The notes beneath the pieces were generated by a model, which saw only the letters and a program-made list of their open reading frames with translations, searched no databases and was not told the DNA's origin. This document shows positions 54,386 through 64,000 of a DNA stretch of 64,000 nt, one piece after another. The stretch comes from Hippopus hippopus (lineage: Eukaryota > Mollusca > Bivalvia > Cardiida > Cardiidae): assembly GCA_946811185.2 (NCBI GenBank), contig OX328097.1, forward strand, positions 7,302,242-7,366,241, read 5' to 3'. The translations under genes were made by a program, and so were the position numbers. Positions within the stretch are counted from its first letter, which is position 1, and each line of letters begins with the position of its first letter.

Positions 54386-55236
54386 GTTTTTTTTTTAAGG
54401 TAAGTCAATGGTTACATTATTTTTTTTATGAAATCACAGTGAATATTTGTACTTGTAATAAGTAGTTTCATTCATATTTAATTGACATCACACCAGATTG
54501 CACATTGATCCTTGTGAAATTTGGGAAAAATGAACCAAGACATTTCTTCTAAAAGAATTGATGCTATAAATTACCTTAGTGTTTTAGGCTTGTAAGATGA
54601 CTAAAGCCACAAATTTCTGGCTACTACTTTTCTTCCTGTTTCATGGATTTGACAGGTGAGACATGTCTACTCACTTTTCCCTAAACTTGGGAACTTAACT
54701 ATCTCGAAAGCTCGACTGGACCAGGATTCAATTTGAAGCACCAGTGGAACAGAACGGATTTAGAACTGAAGCAATCTGAGTGGAAACGCTACTGCAGACT
54801 TCCGGTCTTAGTAGAATACAAATTTTTTTTAAAAGTAGACATTGCAGTTCAACAGTTCAAGTAGCCTGTGAGCAGTGAATAATTGCGGTCAGTGACAAGG
54901 AAGCAACAGATGCTGAATGTTAAGAGGCTGAGCGTACCGATACGGCCAGTGAAATGAGGTGAGTACAGATACCGCCAGTGCACGGGATGAGAGTATTTTT
55001 TTATCAATCATATAGAAATGTGTTTTAAAAAAAGAATAATAAAATGAATTAGAATAAGATGTAATAATAACAAAAGAATATCAACGACAAAAAGACATGC
55101 ACGCCTAAAAAAAAAAGAAGAAAGGAAAAATGAAGGAAAATAAAAAAACACACACACACAAAAAGACAATCACACAAGGAAAAGAAAAGAAAGGAGAAAA
55201 CCGAAAAATTATATAACTTTCTTCCTGAAAAGGTAG
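54386..55236. other. Unassigned; A-rich tract at 55028-55210
   Basis: No gene. The A-rich purine tract includes a short (CA)n and may be the tail of the minus-strand SINE head next to it. Confidence 0.45.
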
Positions 55237-55307
55237 GCCTAACGGCTCGAACCAGGTTAGCCGGTTTGAGATGCAGGGATTTTTCCATTACACCACTGCT
55301 CGCTTAG
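55237..55307 (-). mobile_element. tRNA-like SINE head, minus strand
   Basis: On the minus strand GCAGTGGTGTAATGG (A box) and CCTGGTTCGAGCC (B box), followed downstream by the A-rich tract on the plus side. No cloverleaf. Confidence 0.55.
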
Positions 55308-55424
55308 TAGAATCGATAGCTTGTAAAACTTTTAATCCTTTTTAATATACATTTTAATTGAAATTATCGGATAATTTACCTGTTCTTCCCATATACGAAG
55401 ATAGAATGCTCTGAATTATTGTGA

Positions 55425-55776
55425 ACAAGGGCCACGGTTATCACGTTCCGTTAATAAATTTATATCATACCATTTAAGAGAATGGAAATAATTGTGAAGA
55501 TGACAATCTGTCATTGTACGGTAAGTCCAAGTGTTAGTTGCTGCCAGAGAAACTAATTTCAAAACTAGGTTAAAACCTGCCAGGTAGCCGTGTCTTTTGT
55601 TTACTTTTTGCCTGATTTTAAAATTCTTTTTTTCTGCCAGCGACTAACGTATGGCCCGACCACATCATAACAGACTGTCATCTCCACTATATTTTCCATA
55701 CTTTTAAATGGTATGACTTAAATTTAAATGTATTATGACACCTGCTATGATATTTTGGCCTTTACTGGGCCTTTAA
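55425..55776. mobile_element. T element, second copy
   Basis: CATACCATTTAAGAGAATGG...GTAAGTCCAAGTGTTAG pairs with CGACTAACGTATGGCCCGAC...CTTTTAAATGGTATGACTT. Right end TACTGGGCCTTTAA. The left end is eroded. Confidence 0.75.
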
Positions 55777-56034
55777 TTTTCAAAACAATGATTGGTTAAC
55801 CATAGGAAACAATATGATACATGGTCTGTGAACCAAGTATGTTTCAGGTTACCTATTCCGGTTTACTCATCTGAAGAATCTCTGCATGTCAAACTTTCTA
55901 CATCTGGAACCTTTTTAAGTCCCTTAAACTTCAAGGTATGGATATTTGACAGTACCTTTATTTTTCACAACGAGGATCATAAGTTGCAACAAGTGTTAAA
56001 TTTGCGTGAAATGTTTATTTTTAATATGAGCTTC

Positions 56035-56243
56035 AATCCGTTACCACTCTATCTTACGTTTTATCGACCCTGACAAAGAAAGCTTTTGAAAACATTGTGG
56101 GGAATTAATTTCTCTTTTTCCCACAATGTTTTCCACTCGATCAAAGGCAAGTTCCATCACTTGAGCCACCTGTAATTGTCGTCTGCAAAATCAATGCTTT
56201 AAATTTTGACAAGTCTAAGAATATGTTGTGTGGTCAAGGGTTA
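56035..56243 (+). mobile_element. P MITE, forward, hairpin collapsed
   Basis: AATCCGTTACCACTCTATCT start; the inner arms are gone (GTGGGGAATTAATTTCTC) while the outer parts remain; end GTGTGGTCAAGGGTTA. Confidence 0.75.
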
Positions 56244-56532
56244 TGTTTCTGTGGCTAGATGGGAAGATGAAAGTTCCTTTAGTTAGTTATCAAAAGATAT
56301 GCTAATCTTAGCAGGAACTTCACAAAGCTGTTTACAGAGATGCACTACAAGAAACATCCCTACTATCAAAAATCTGTGGGAAAAAACTGCTTCTGAGAGT
56401 TGAAAGACAATGTTCCATAAAATCATGACATAACACATAATGGCTCTTGGAAAACAGCAAAACAACACACCTGTTTTGTGGAAAAGAGATGATGAAAGCA
56501 TTATAATCTTTTGTTTATGCAAGTAACTGTAC

Positions 56533-56705
56533 TTTTAACTCTTTCCATACCATGGACAACACCAGAAGCTTTTGTGGACAGTGTAGATCAAGATCAAACT
56601 GCACAGAACGTGAAGTCTGATCTCTGATCTACACTGTCCACTGCTGTATTTTAGATTATGACTAAACTGTCTCTTGATCTTGCAGAGGAAATGTATTTTA
56701 GCCTT
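56533..56705. mobile_element. G MITE
   Basis: TTTTAACTCTTTCCATACCA start; GTGTAGATCAAGATCAAACT facing AGTCTGATCTCTGATCTACA. Confidence 0.75.
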
Positions 56706-56877
56706 TGAGAAAATGCAATTTATTTATTCAGTAATAAATGAGTAAAACAAAAAAGAGAAAATGAAATGTGCATTATCTGTATCACACCTGCTTATCTTAT
56801 TGTTAGTAAACCTGGAGAACATTGGCATCAACTAAAGTGAACCAGAAACTGATTTTGTTTTATTGGTTCTTTAACCC

Positions 56878-57105
56878 TAAACTCTGTACCACACAATCCG
56901 AGTTTTAATGACCCTGAGTAAAAAACCTTTTGAAAACATTATGGAAAAAGGAGAAAATACTGGTAACCAGCATTTTCTCGCTTTTTCCACAATGTTTTCT
57001 ACCAAACCAAACACAAATCTCAATGTCTGAGTCACATTTATTTTGTCATCTGCAAATGCTTTCAATTTGAACAAGTCTAAAATTTTGTTGTTTGGTAAAG
57101 AGTGA
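56878..57105 (+). mobile_element. P MITE, forward
   Basis: TAAACTCTGTACCACACAAT to TTTGGTAAAGAGTGAA. Apex ACTGGTAACCAGC. Confidence 0.85.
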
Positions 57106-57106
57106 A

Positions 57107-57185
57107 ACCAAATGACACTGTTTAAGACTTGTCCAGACTGAAAGCATTTGCAGCCAACATACCAAATGCGGCTTAAATCGGCAGC
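57107..57185 (-). mobile_element. P MITE, reverse, 5' fragment
   Basis: ACCAAATGACACTGTTTAAG and GACTGAAAGCATTTGCAGC. Confidence 0.65.
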
Positions 57186-58332
57186 TGATAAACTGTTATG
57201 ACAAAGAACATTTATAATACATAACTCTGATATTTCTCTGCTTGAAAAATTAGGCTTTGAAACAGCTTTGGTCTTACCAATACTTATTATCACCAGTCCA
57301 ATGGAGTTTTCTCCCTTTGAGCACTCTTCTCCATTTTTGGTAAGAAAATGAACAAGTCTGAAGACATTATCTTCCGGTAGGTGGTATTCTTCATATAAAC
57401 ACCCATCTGATTTGGGCACTCTGGGTACAGAACTTTACTACTTTTCAAAGCGACACCCATTACTTTGAATTTCAAAATAAAGTAAACCTTTACTCAGTAA
57501 AATGCTACTTGGTTACGATTCATTCGGCTATGGTCAGCTAGCATGTAACCTATGCACCGGCCATTTATAAAAACAGACCCTACAGGCTCAGGTAACAGCT
57601 TCAGTTTAAGCCCAGACACTTCTTGCTGATAAGTCTGTGGAAAAAAAAACCTGCAGGAATCCTGGTTTTCCCAGTCTATTTTTAGAATCTGTATTCAAAG
57701 ATGTGCAGTAAAACAAGAGTATTCATGAAAACTATTTTTCCCTTTTGAAATAATTGAATTTTCAAGATATTTGGAGCAAAAAAAAAGGCTGTATTTTTCC
57801 ACAGATGTATTGTTTATAGCCATTTTCTCCATCGCTACTTTATCAGCAACGTATCAATATTTATCCTGTACAAGATCTATTGATGCAGACAGGACGAATC
57901 TTTGAAGAATATGACATGTGCAGAAAAAGTCTCAAGAGACAGATTTTTAATATCACTCACAACTAGTTGATTATCCTGTTTATTATATTCCTATTTCACC
58001 CTTTTTTATTCTAATAATTATGAAGAATGGTACAACATGAACAATATAGGAAAAAAGTAGTTCCGGCAAACAATCTAAAACTATATGGTCACTAGTGATG
58101 ATACCATATTTATCATCACTAGTGGTGTTACCGACTGTGAAACCCCAGAAATTCACTCAAAGGAATATAATAAATTTCTTGTATGTTGCATTGTTTTTTG
58201 TTTATATGTGTGGTCCCAGTAATAGGTCTAAATGCACCTTTAACTTGAAGAGTTGTACTAATGGAAATAAATATTTCACATCCTTATTTTTTGCAGTAGT
58301 AGAAAAAACTGTTTGTAATGCTGAACACAGGT
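57186..58332. other. No gene; one short palindrome
   Basis: CACTAGTGATGATA faces TATCATCACTAGTG region at 58088-58123. Otherwise unassigned. Confidence 0.5.
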
Positions 58333-58541
58333 TTAACTCTTTACCAAACAACAGAATGTTGGACTAGTCCAGATTCAAAACATTCAATTTTGCAGATGGA
58401 AAAAAAAAATCAGCTCAAATGATGATTTCTATCTTTCATAGGGTAGAAAACATTACCAGCATTTTCTCTTTTGCCCTTTATGTTTTAAAATACTTCTTTT
58501 TCCGGTTCATTAAAAATCAGGATTGTCCGGTAAAGAGTTCA
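58333..58541 (-). mobile_element. P MITE, reverse, left arm deleted
   Basis: TTAACTCTTTACCAAACAAC start; AAAACATTACCAGCATTTTC shows that the left hairpin arm was deleted. Confidence 0.8.
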
Positions 58542-58547
58542 ATGGTT

Positions 58548-58619
58548 AGACCAAGATCAGATTGCACAGAGCATGAAGTCTGATCTTAGATCTTCACTAT
58601 CTGCTTCTTCCCAGATTAT
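58548..58619. mobile_element. G MITE fragment
   Basis: GATCAGATTGCACAGAGC and AAGTCTGATCTTAGATC. Confidence 0.6.
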
Positions 58620-58863
58620 CTGACAAAAACTGAAGTTCTTTGATAGGGGAGAAAACATTGTGGAAAAAGTAGAAAAGGCTGGTTACCAGAGCTGGTTACC
58701 AAAGCTGTCACTGAAATGATTGGATTTGTCTTTCCAAGGCTTAAGAAAACATGGTGGGAAAAGGAAAAAATGCTGGTTACCAGCATTTTCTCCTTTTCCC
58801 ACCATGTTTTCAAAAGGCTTATTTGTCAAGGTCATTAAAACTTGGAGATTGTGTGGTAAATGG
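58620..58863 (-). mobile_element. Two truncated P MITEs, reverse, in tandem
   Basis: First piece AAAACATTGTGGAAAAAGTA with GGCTGGTTACCAGAGC to ~58700. The second has GATTGGATTTGTCTTTCC, a near-perfect hairpin (GGTGGGAAAAGG... apex GCTGGTTACCAGC) and end GTGTGGTAAATGG. Confidence 0.75.
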
Positions 58864-59387
58864 CTGGTTCAGTTTTTGTGATATAAGGGTGACACAGAAA
58901 CCTACAAAATGTACCACTCAAAAACTATTAGTTCTGTATCATTTACAAGGCCGCTTTTTCAAGACAAACTATATGGTAATTCCATTTGCACTCAGTATCA
59001 GAAACATCTTATTCTCATCTGGAACATTTTTCCTGTGATGCTTCTCTAATACGTAAGCTCTTTGCCAAGATGATGATGTCTGTAGTAGCTTATAAAAACA
59101 AAACCTGGCACATGCTGTTCTATATTTAGTAACTTTCATTCCGAGAGCGTGGGAACGGAGCCACGTGCCAACAAATTAATAGTTGATAAGACTGTGGGCC
59201 ATCAGTTAAATGGCAGACTCTTGTCAGGAGAACAGGTTTAGGGAACTGTTGCCAAAATGCAGACATGCATAAGAGAATTTTCTGTGATACAATTCTAACA
59301 TTAAATTGATAAATTAGTGGTAAAGTCTGATATAATGTATCATGTCAGAACTAACCTTGAATTTCGATATTGCTCTTCAATTGTTGA
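58864..59387. other. No recognisable feature
   Basis: Unassigned. Confidence 0.45.
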
Positions 59388-59427
59388 CCAGGTGACAAGA
59401 TTTTGAACTCATCCATATTGAAAGCAC
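59388..59427 (-). mobile_element. P MITE, reverse, short 5' fragment
   Basis: CCAGGTGACAAGATTTTGAA then ATTGAAAGCAC, cut by the next copy. Confidence 0.6.
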
Positions 59428-59654
59428 TAACTCTTTACCACACAATCCCATGTTTTAAAGACCCTGAGGAAGAAGCCTATTGAAAACATCGAGGGAAAAG
59501 GAGAAAATGCTAGTTACCAGCATTTTCTCCTTTTCCCACAATGTTTTCTACTCATTCAAAGACAAATTCCATCTTTTAAGCCACATTTAAATTGGCGTTT
59601 GCAAATGCTTTAAATTGGAAAAGTCTAGAATTTTGTTGTGTGGTAAAGAGTTAA
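59428..59654 (+). mobile_element. P MITE, forward, full length
   Basis: CTAACTCTTTACCACACAAT to GTGTGGTAAAGAGTTAA; apex GCTAGTTACCAGC. Confidence 0.85.
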
Positions 59655-59880
59655 CTCTTTACCAAATGACACTGTTTTTAGACGTATCCAAGTTGAAAGC
59701 ATTTGCAGACAACAAATTTGACGTGACTCAAATGATGGAATTTGTCTGTGATAGGGGAAAAAACATTGTGGGAATGAGAGAAAATGCTTGTTACGAGCAT
59801 TTTCTCCTTTTCCTACAATGTTTTCTCATGGGCTCTTTCTTTGGGTCATGAAAACTTGGGATTGTTTGGTACAGGGCTAA
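59651..59880 (-). mobile_element. P MITE, reverse, full length, sharing TTAA
   Basis: TTAACTCTTTACCAAATGAC to GGTACAGGGCTAA. Its left TTAA is the right TTAA of the preceding copy. Apex GCTTGTTACGAGC. Confidence 0.85.
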
Positions 59881-59899
59881 CATAATTATCACAAATTTA

Positions 59900-60135
59900 A
59901 TGCATGGACAAATGACGGGATCTCTCTGAGAAAAGGTAAACAAAAAACATTTTGGGAAAAGGAAAAGAAGATTTTACCAGCATTTTCTCTATTTCCCATG
60001 ATGTTTTTATAAGCCTTCTACTGTCCAGCGTTGAGACAGCTTTTTAGAACATTTCTGGAAAAGGAGCAACTGCTAGTTACAAAGATCTCCCATTCTTTTT
60101 TTCTGCCATGATTTCAATATTGATCAAAAAATAAT
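59900..60135 (-). mobile_element. Two decayed P MITE pieces, reverse
   Basis: GGGAAAAGGAAAAGAAG with ACCAGCATTTTCTCTATTTC, then GGAAAAGGAGCAACTGCTAG. Confidence 0.55.
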
Positions 60136-60556
60136 ATTTTCTTAAATTCAACCACATCTCTGTTTTGTCTTTATAGGCCTGTAAATAATTTGTGTTACAG
60201 TGGTTATGGAATTAAACAGAGCTCCATCAAATAGCATCTATTACTGATAAAACTGTACACACAAAGTGGAATCTCATCTTTGATCTACACTGTCTGCTTT
60301 GCTGAGAAATTCTGGGCCGGGCACTGGTAGCTCAGGGGACAGCGTACAGGACTTGAGAATAGGAGGTCACTAGTTCAATCCTCGGCTTAGCCAATTTCTT
60401 TCCAAGGATTGATGATAGTCATTGCGAAAGGATCCATTGCTCTTACAGCTGGCCATTGGTTATGTGGCAAAGCAGCCAGTGGATTGGAAAGAAAATTCTG
60501 CGGTATACTGGTAAAAGAAACTCAAGGAAAGCATGGATAGGTGCACTGACCACAAT

Positions 60557-61460
60557 CAGTGTTTCCGTTTGGACCCAGTGCCACTGAAAAAGTTGAGTCC
60601 CATTGAGTTTCTTCGGAGTCCCATTTTTTCTTCCGTAAATCATCTTTTTAATGAAGACCACTTTGGTTGGGGGATAGAATGAAGAAGGGAAAAAACCTTG
60701 CACTTCACAAGATTGGTTTTCTGTAGTTCAATGAGCTGTGGGAAAGTACTGAGTGAAATATTGTTTTTTACCATAAAATATACAGTCCTAAGCTGATGAA
60801 TTAATGAATCATTTGATTTTGTTTCAGCTATTTCAAATGCCTTCTTTATGGACCCTTTCGCAGACTTAATTTGCTGAGTACGTCAGTGGCCGTCGCTCGA
60901 AATAAGTGGTACGATTGAACTTCTCTGAAAGTCCGTACCACCTGTTGTGAAAATATTTTTTTGCTTGGTTTCACAGCAAATTAAACACTTCATGCCAGTG
61001 CAAGAATCTGTATCATCAGTGTCTTTCACTAACCCATCTTTAAAGGCAGGATCTTTCAGCCATTGGTCTTGGAAAGCTCGAGAATGTTTTTTCTTTTTTG
61101 CCGGGGAAGCCATCTTCTGTTTCAGCATACAAGTGCTAAGCAACAGCTGTTGTCCCGCTCAGTTCGCCAGGAAAGACAGTATAGACGAAAAGTGGGTAAT
61201 CCGTCGTAGGAAAGAGATTTGTTTATGTTGGCGTACCAAGTTCTATTTATAGACATTTTGGAATTCCGATGGTCAGTTTGTACAGGCAGAGCTGAAATCT
61301 TCGTATTTCGAATTATTTTCGGTGTTGACGTAGTCTAATTAAATTATCGTTTTGACTCCATTTTGACTGCGTCCCAGGAACACGACCAGCTTATTTCTTT
61401 TGCGTCCGAGCTGATTTTCATGCGTATATAGATACTTTTACGTCGTAAACGGAAACCCTA
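60557..61460 (-). mobile_element. hAT-like element, 904 bp, carrying a transposase-type exon
   Basis: Termini CAGTGTTTCCGTTT and, read inward from the right, TAGGGTTTCCGTTT (12 of 14 match). Flanked by ACAAT and located inside a SINE that continues on both sides. Carries the minus-strand frame described separately. The CAGTGTT start and 5-bp duplication match 16752-21561, though the inner terminal sequence differs. Confidence 0.85.
60883..61143 (-). pseudogene. N-terminal transposase/ZNF862-like exon, truncated
   Basis: 86 codons. The better start is the second internal Met (codon ATG at 61111-61113, context CAGAAGATGGC), giving MASPAKKKKHSR, then FQDQWLKDPAFKDGL, a CLIC Cys pair after an acidic linker, and FTTGGTDFQRSSIV, ending in stop. 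This order (basic start, F.d.WL.dp.f..w, C..C, FT.G...f..s) is known from N-terminal zinc-finger parts of hAT-related ZNF862/KIAA1586-like proteins. The catalytic core is absent and the second half of the zinc site is not visible, so it cannot encode a full transposase. The family assignment is from memory and moderate. Confidence 0.6.
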
Positions 61461-61617
61461 ACAATGATATGACCAAATTAATGTTGAAAACAGCGTTAAA
61501 CACCATAAAATCAATCAACAGAGACATTCGGGACAATAGCAACCTTAAAAATCACTCTTCATATTGGGGTCGTTATTTCTAGAATAAAAAATATGTCTGT
61601 TGGATTTATTTGGTTCT

Positions 61618-61795
61618 TTAACCCTTTACCTCACAATCCCATGTTTTAACAGCCCTGGCAATGAAAACATTTGAAAACATTGAGGGAAAAGAAGAAAATG
61701 CTGGTAACCAGCATTTTCTCCTTTTCCCATGATGTTTTCTACCATTTCAAAGAAATATTCTGTTTTTTGAGACAAATTTTATTTGTCTGATCATT
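61618..61795 (+). mobile_element. P MITE, forward, 3'-truncated
   Basis: TTAACCCTTTACCTCACAAT start; intact apex; stops after ATTTTATTTGTCTG. Confidence 0.8.
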
Positions 61796-61853
61796 GGAGC
61801 CAAAATCAGATTGTCAATTTTGCGAATACTTTTGAAAGGTATGAGACTTAGTC

Positions 61854-62081
61854 TTAACCCTTTCCCAAATGGCAAGTTTTAGACTCTTCCAAACTCACAG
61901 AGTTTGCAGACGACAATGTTAAATTTAATAAAAGAGGTAGAAAGTTGTCCAACAGGGTAGAAAACATTGTGAGAAAAGGAGAAATTGCTCGTTACGAGCA
62001 ATTTCTCCTTTTCCCCCAGTGTTTTCAAAAGACTTGAACTCCAGACACGTAAAAACACGGGTTTGTTTGGGAGAGGGTTAA
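61854..62081 (-). mobile_element. P MITE, reverse, hairpin with matched changes
   Basis: TTAACCCTTTCCCAAATGGC to TTTGGGAGAGGGTTAA. The hairpin reads AAATTGCTCG facing CGAGCAATTT, perfectly paired but different from the family AAAATGCTGG/CCAGCATTTT on both arms. Confidence 0.9.
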
Positions 62082-62152
62082 CAATGTTTTCTTCCCTCTT
62101 ACAGATAAACCTCATAATCCAAGCCCAATCTGGTTTGTTGTCTGCTAGTGCT
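62082..62152 (+). mobile_element. P MITE, forward, internal fragment
   Basis: ATGTTTTCTTCCCTCTTACA and GGTTTGTTGTCTGCTAGTGC, cut at a TTAA by the next copy. Confidence 0.65.
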
Positions 62153-62384
62153 TTAACCCATTACCACACAATCCCTACTTTTGACGACCCTGAGAAAGAA
62201 GCCTTTAGAAAACATTGTGGGAAAAAGAGAAAATGCTGGTAACCAGCATTTTCTCCTTTTCCCACATGTTTTCTACTCTTCACAAAACAAATTTATTTCA
62301 AACTTTCAGTCACTTTTATTTTGTCGTCTGCAAATGCTTTCAATTTGGACAAGCCTAAAATATTGTCGTTTGGTAATGAGTTAA
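62153..62384 (+). mobile_element. P MITE, forward, full length
   Basis: TTAACCCATTACCACACAAT to TTTGGTAATGAGTTAA; intact apex. Confidence 0.9.
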
Positions 62385-62635
62385 ATCTTAACCAAATGAC
62401 GAAATTGTAGACTTGTTCAATTTCAAAGCAGTTGCAGACAATTAATTAAACATGACACAAATAATGACTTTTTTTTTTATTTAAAATGGTAGAAAACAAT
62501 GATAAATTATTGTATGAAAAGGAGAGATTGCTGGTCACCAGCATTTTCTCCTTTACCCACACTTTTCCTTCATTTTTCAAAAAACCTTTTTTTGCAAGAG
62601 TCATTAAAACTTAGGACTGTATGGTAAAGGGTTAA
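62381..62635 (-). mobile_element. P MITE, reverse, left terminus altered
   Basis: CTTAACCAAATGACGAAATT start; apex GCTGGTCACCAGC; an AT insertion before the hairpin; end TGGTAAAGGGTTAA. Confidence 0.8.
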
Positions 62636-62666
62636 ATGCAGACAAGTCCAAAATTTCGTGGTTTGA

Positions 62667-63326
62667 TTAAAGGCCCAGTAGTGGCCAAAAGTAATCAGTG
62701 CTGGTGATAAAATCTATTTAAATTGAAATCATGTCATTTAATAGTATGGAAATTATTTTGAAGATGACAACCAGCTATTGTACAGTCAGTCCAAATGTTA
62801 GTCGCTAACAAAATTTTTTTTGATTTGTATTGGAGTTTAACACCATTTTAACAGGTCATATCATGGCAGTCAGTGATGCACCCATGTGTTTCCTGGCTTT
62901 CTCACACCAGTACTGACACAACTTTCTTTCCAAAGCTACTGACTACTTTTCTCACATGCATCAGAGGTGAGAGGCGAAAAATCGCCAGAAAGAAAGTTTC
63001 CTGCAACCAGGTATCGAACCCACAAACTCAAGGTCATGAGTCAGATATGCTAACCACTGAGCTACCCGGCCGGGCTGCTGGCAAAAAAATAAATTTTAAA
63101 TTTTAATACAAGCTCAAAAGTTGCCAGGTTACTCTATCCTTTGTTGACTTTTTACCTGGTTTTAAATTTTACTTTTCTGCCAGTGGCTTACACATGGTCT
63201 GACCACACAGTAACAGATTGTCATTTTCACAATAATCTCCATACTTCATATAATTTAAATAAATTTTGAATATAATTGCATTTTAACACCTACATTGTTC
63301 AATTTTGGCCACTTTTGTGTCTTTAA
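62667..63326. mobile_element. T element, third copy, TTAA-bounded, split by a SINE
   Basis: Left TTAAAGGCCCAGTAGTGGCC; right TGGCCACTTTTGTGTCTTTAA. Arms with ATTGAAATCATGTCATTTAA and GTCAGTCCAAATGTTAG, and their counterparts near 63180-63260. Best definition of T ends. Confidence 0.8.
62816..63074 (-). mobile_element. tRNA-derived SINE, first subfamily, in a T element
   Basis: On the minus strand GTAGCTCAGTGGTTAGC (A box), GGGTTCGATACC (B box), CTCACCTCTGATGCATGTGA body and CTCCAATACAAATC tail. Closely matches 15221-15470. Confidence 0.9.
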
Positions 63327-63564
63327 AGAGCAACTTAAATTGCTCTTAGTAAACCCAAATGTGCATTAAATTGAGCTGCAAATACTGGTAATAGAACCAT
63401 GACAAAAGTCAAGTGCATCTATCACCAAGGATTTCAGAAAAAAAAACTAGAACATGGTAGCAATTTATTTTTATGGGTTCTGTAAATGATCTCTTGAATC
63501 TTATCATTATCTTCAGATTAAAAAGATTAGCTCTTCAGACTTCAGATAGCTGAATTAACCCACT
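63327..63564. other. No recognisable feature
   Basis: Short unassigned interval. Confidence 0.4.
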
Positions 63565-63793
63565 TTAACTCTTCACCACACAGTCCCAGGTTCTAACGAC
63601 CTTGAGGAAGAGGTCTTTTGAAAACACTGTGGGAAAAGGAGAAAATGCTGGTAACCAGCATTTTCTCCTTTTTCCACAATGTTTTCTACCCTATCAAAGA
63701 CAAAAATCATCATTTGAGCTACTTTTAGTTTGTCGTCTGCAAATGCTTTCAATTTGGTTGAGTGCAAAATTTTGTCGTTTGGTAAAAAGTTAA
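63565..63793 (+). mobile_element. P MITE, forward, full length
   Basis: TTAACTCTTCACCACACAGT to TTTGGTAAAAAGTTAA; intact apex. Confidence 0.9.
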
Positions 63794-63819
63794 TCCCATA
63801 ACCATTGAACTCCTTAAGA

Positions 63820-64000
63820 GACAGCAACATTTTAGATGTGTCAAAATCAAAAGCATTCACAGAAAACATGGTAAACACAGCTAAAATGCTGGCATTTATT
63901 TTGAAATGGTATAAAACATTGTGGGGAAAAGGAGAAAATGCTGGTAACCAGCATTTTCTCCTTTTCCCACAATGTTTTCTGTCATATTCCTCCTTTGGGT
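63820..64000 (-). mobile_element. P MITE, reverse, cut by window end
   Basis: TTTTAGATGTGTCAAAATC, AAACATTGTGGGGAAAAGG and a complete hairpin. The far terminus lies outside the window. Confidence 0.8.

Larger units (their letters stand above)
60552..61465. repeat. 5-bp target-site duplication ACAAT
   Basis: ACAAT at 60552-60556 and 61461-61465, duplicated from the SINE sequence CCACAATGATATG. Confidence 0.85.
60314..61519 (+). mobile_element. tRNA-derived SINE, second subfamily, split by a hAT-like element
   Basis: Head GGTAGCTCAGGGGACAGCG (A box) and TAGTTCAATCC (B box), body GGATTGATGATAGTCATTGC. It is interrupted after GACCACAAT at 60556 and resumes at 61461 with ATGATATGACC, GTTGAAAACAGCGTTAAACA and a TCAATCAA tail. 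Confidence 0.9.
60304..61532. repeat. Imperfect target-site duplications of a SINE
   Basis: GAGAAATTCTGGG at 60304-60316 and GAGACATTCGGG at 61521-61532. Confidence 0.65.
60245..61617. mobile_element. G MITE, host of a SINE and a hAT-like element
   Basis: Left part GTGGAATCTCATCTTTGATC...CTGTCTGCTTTGCTGAGAAA; right part from 61521 GAGACATTCGGGACAATAGC...GGTCGTTATTTCTAG. Joined, they match 7130-7200. Confidence 0.65.

Noticed and set aside
56877..57419. 180-codon minus-strand frame, longest in the window
   Set aside because: Over half of it is translated P MITE and the rest has no recognisable domain.

Overview
This is a 64-kb piece of an AT-rich animal nuclear genome, most probably a bivalve mollusc. 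I infer this from spliced exons with canonical GT/AG borders, tRNA-derived SINEs with ATCA/ACAA-type tails, and long elements with internal ~150-165 bp tandem units that resemble the bivalve 'pearl' (Helentron-associated) elements. Species cannot be named. No prokaryotic gene, rRNA, CRISPR array or intact functional tRNA was found. Only one host gene is supported, the 3' end of a + strand gene in the first 7 kb. Nearly all the rest is layered mobile elements, and almost all open frames in it are chance frames inside repeats.

Layout. 1-6930: last five coding exons (about 205 residues ending in a leucine-zipper coiled coil), stop codon and a 3' UTR that itself carries a MITE. 7-16 kb: MITE copies and three long tandem-unit elements (5.6-6.3, 8.8-9.7, 9.9-12.4 kb). 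16.75-21.56 kb: a 4.8-kb TIR element with 5-bp target duplications, itself carrying a 2.7-kb tandem-unit element and sitting inside a MITE. 22-25 kb: a fold-back element, a long inverted repeat and fragments of a fourth MITE family. 25-48 kb: dense MITEs, tandem-unit elements and SINEs. 48.99-50.30 kb: a hAT-type element with 8-bp target duplications. 51.1-52.9 kb: a tandem-unit element inserted in a MITE. 53-64 kb: SINEs, more MITEs, and a 904-bp hAT-like element with a recognisable transposase-type first exon, nested in a SINE that is nested in a MITE.

The dominant feature is one MITE family, called P here: about 225-235 bp, TTAA at both ends, short terminal inverted repeats, and a central near-perfect hairpin with arms of up to 33 bp. 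More than 50 full or partial copies lie in both orientations. Nested insertions and related empty sites show that P inserts at TTAA. Two smaller families, G (a palindrome of GATCAGACTGCA type) and T (long palindromic arms), also end in TTAA, suggesting a shared piggyBac- or Kolobok-type transposase that is not encoded here. In some P copies the hairpin arms carry matched changes on both sides, which is the most unusual signal in the window.

Naming used below: P 'forward' begins CCCTTTACCACACAAT; 'reverse' is its complement. L = long tandem-unit element. R = a fourth, imperfectly defined family.
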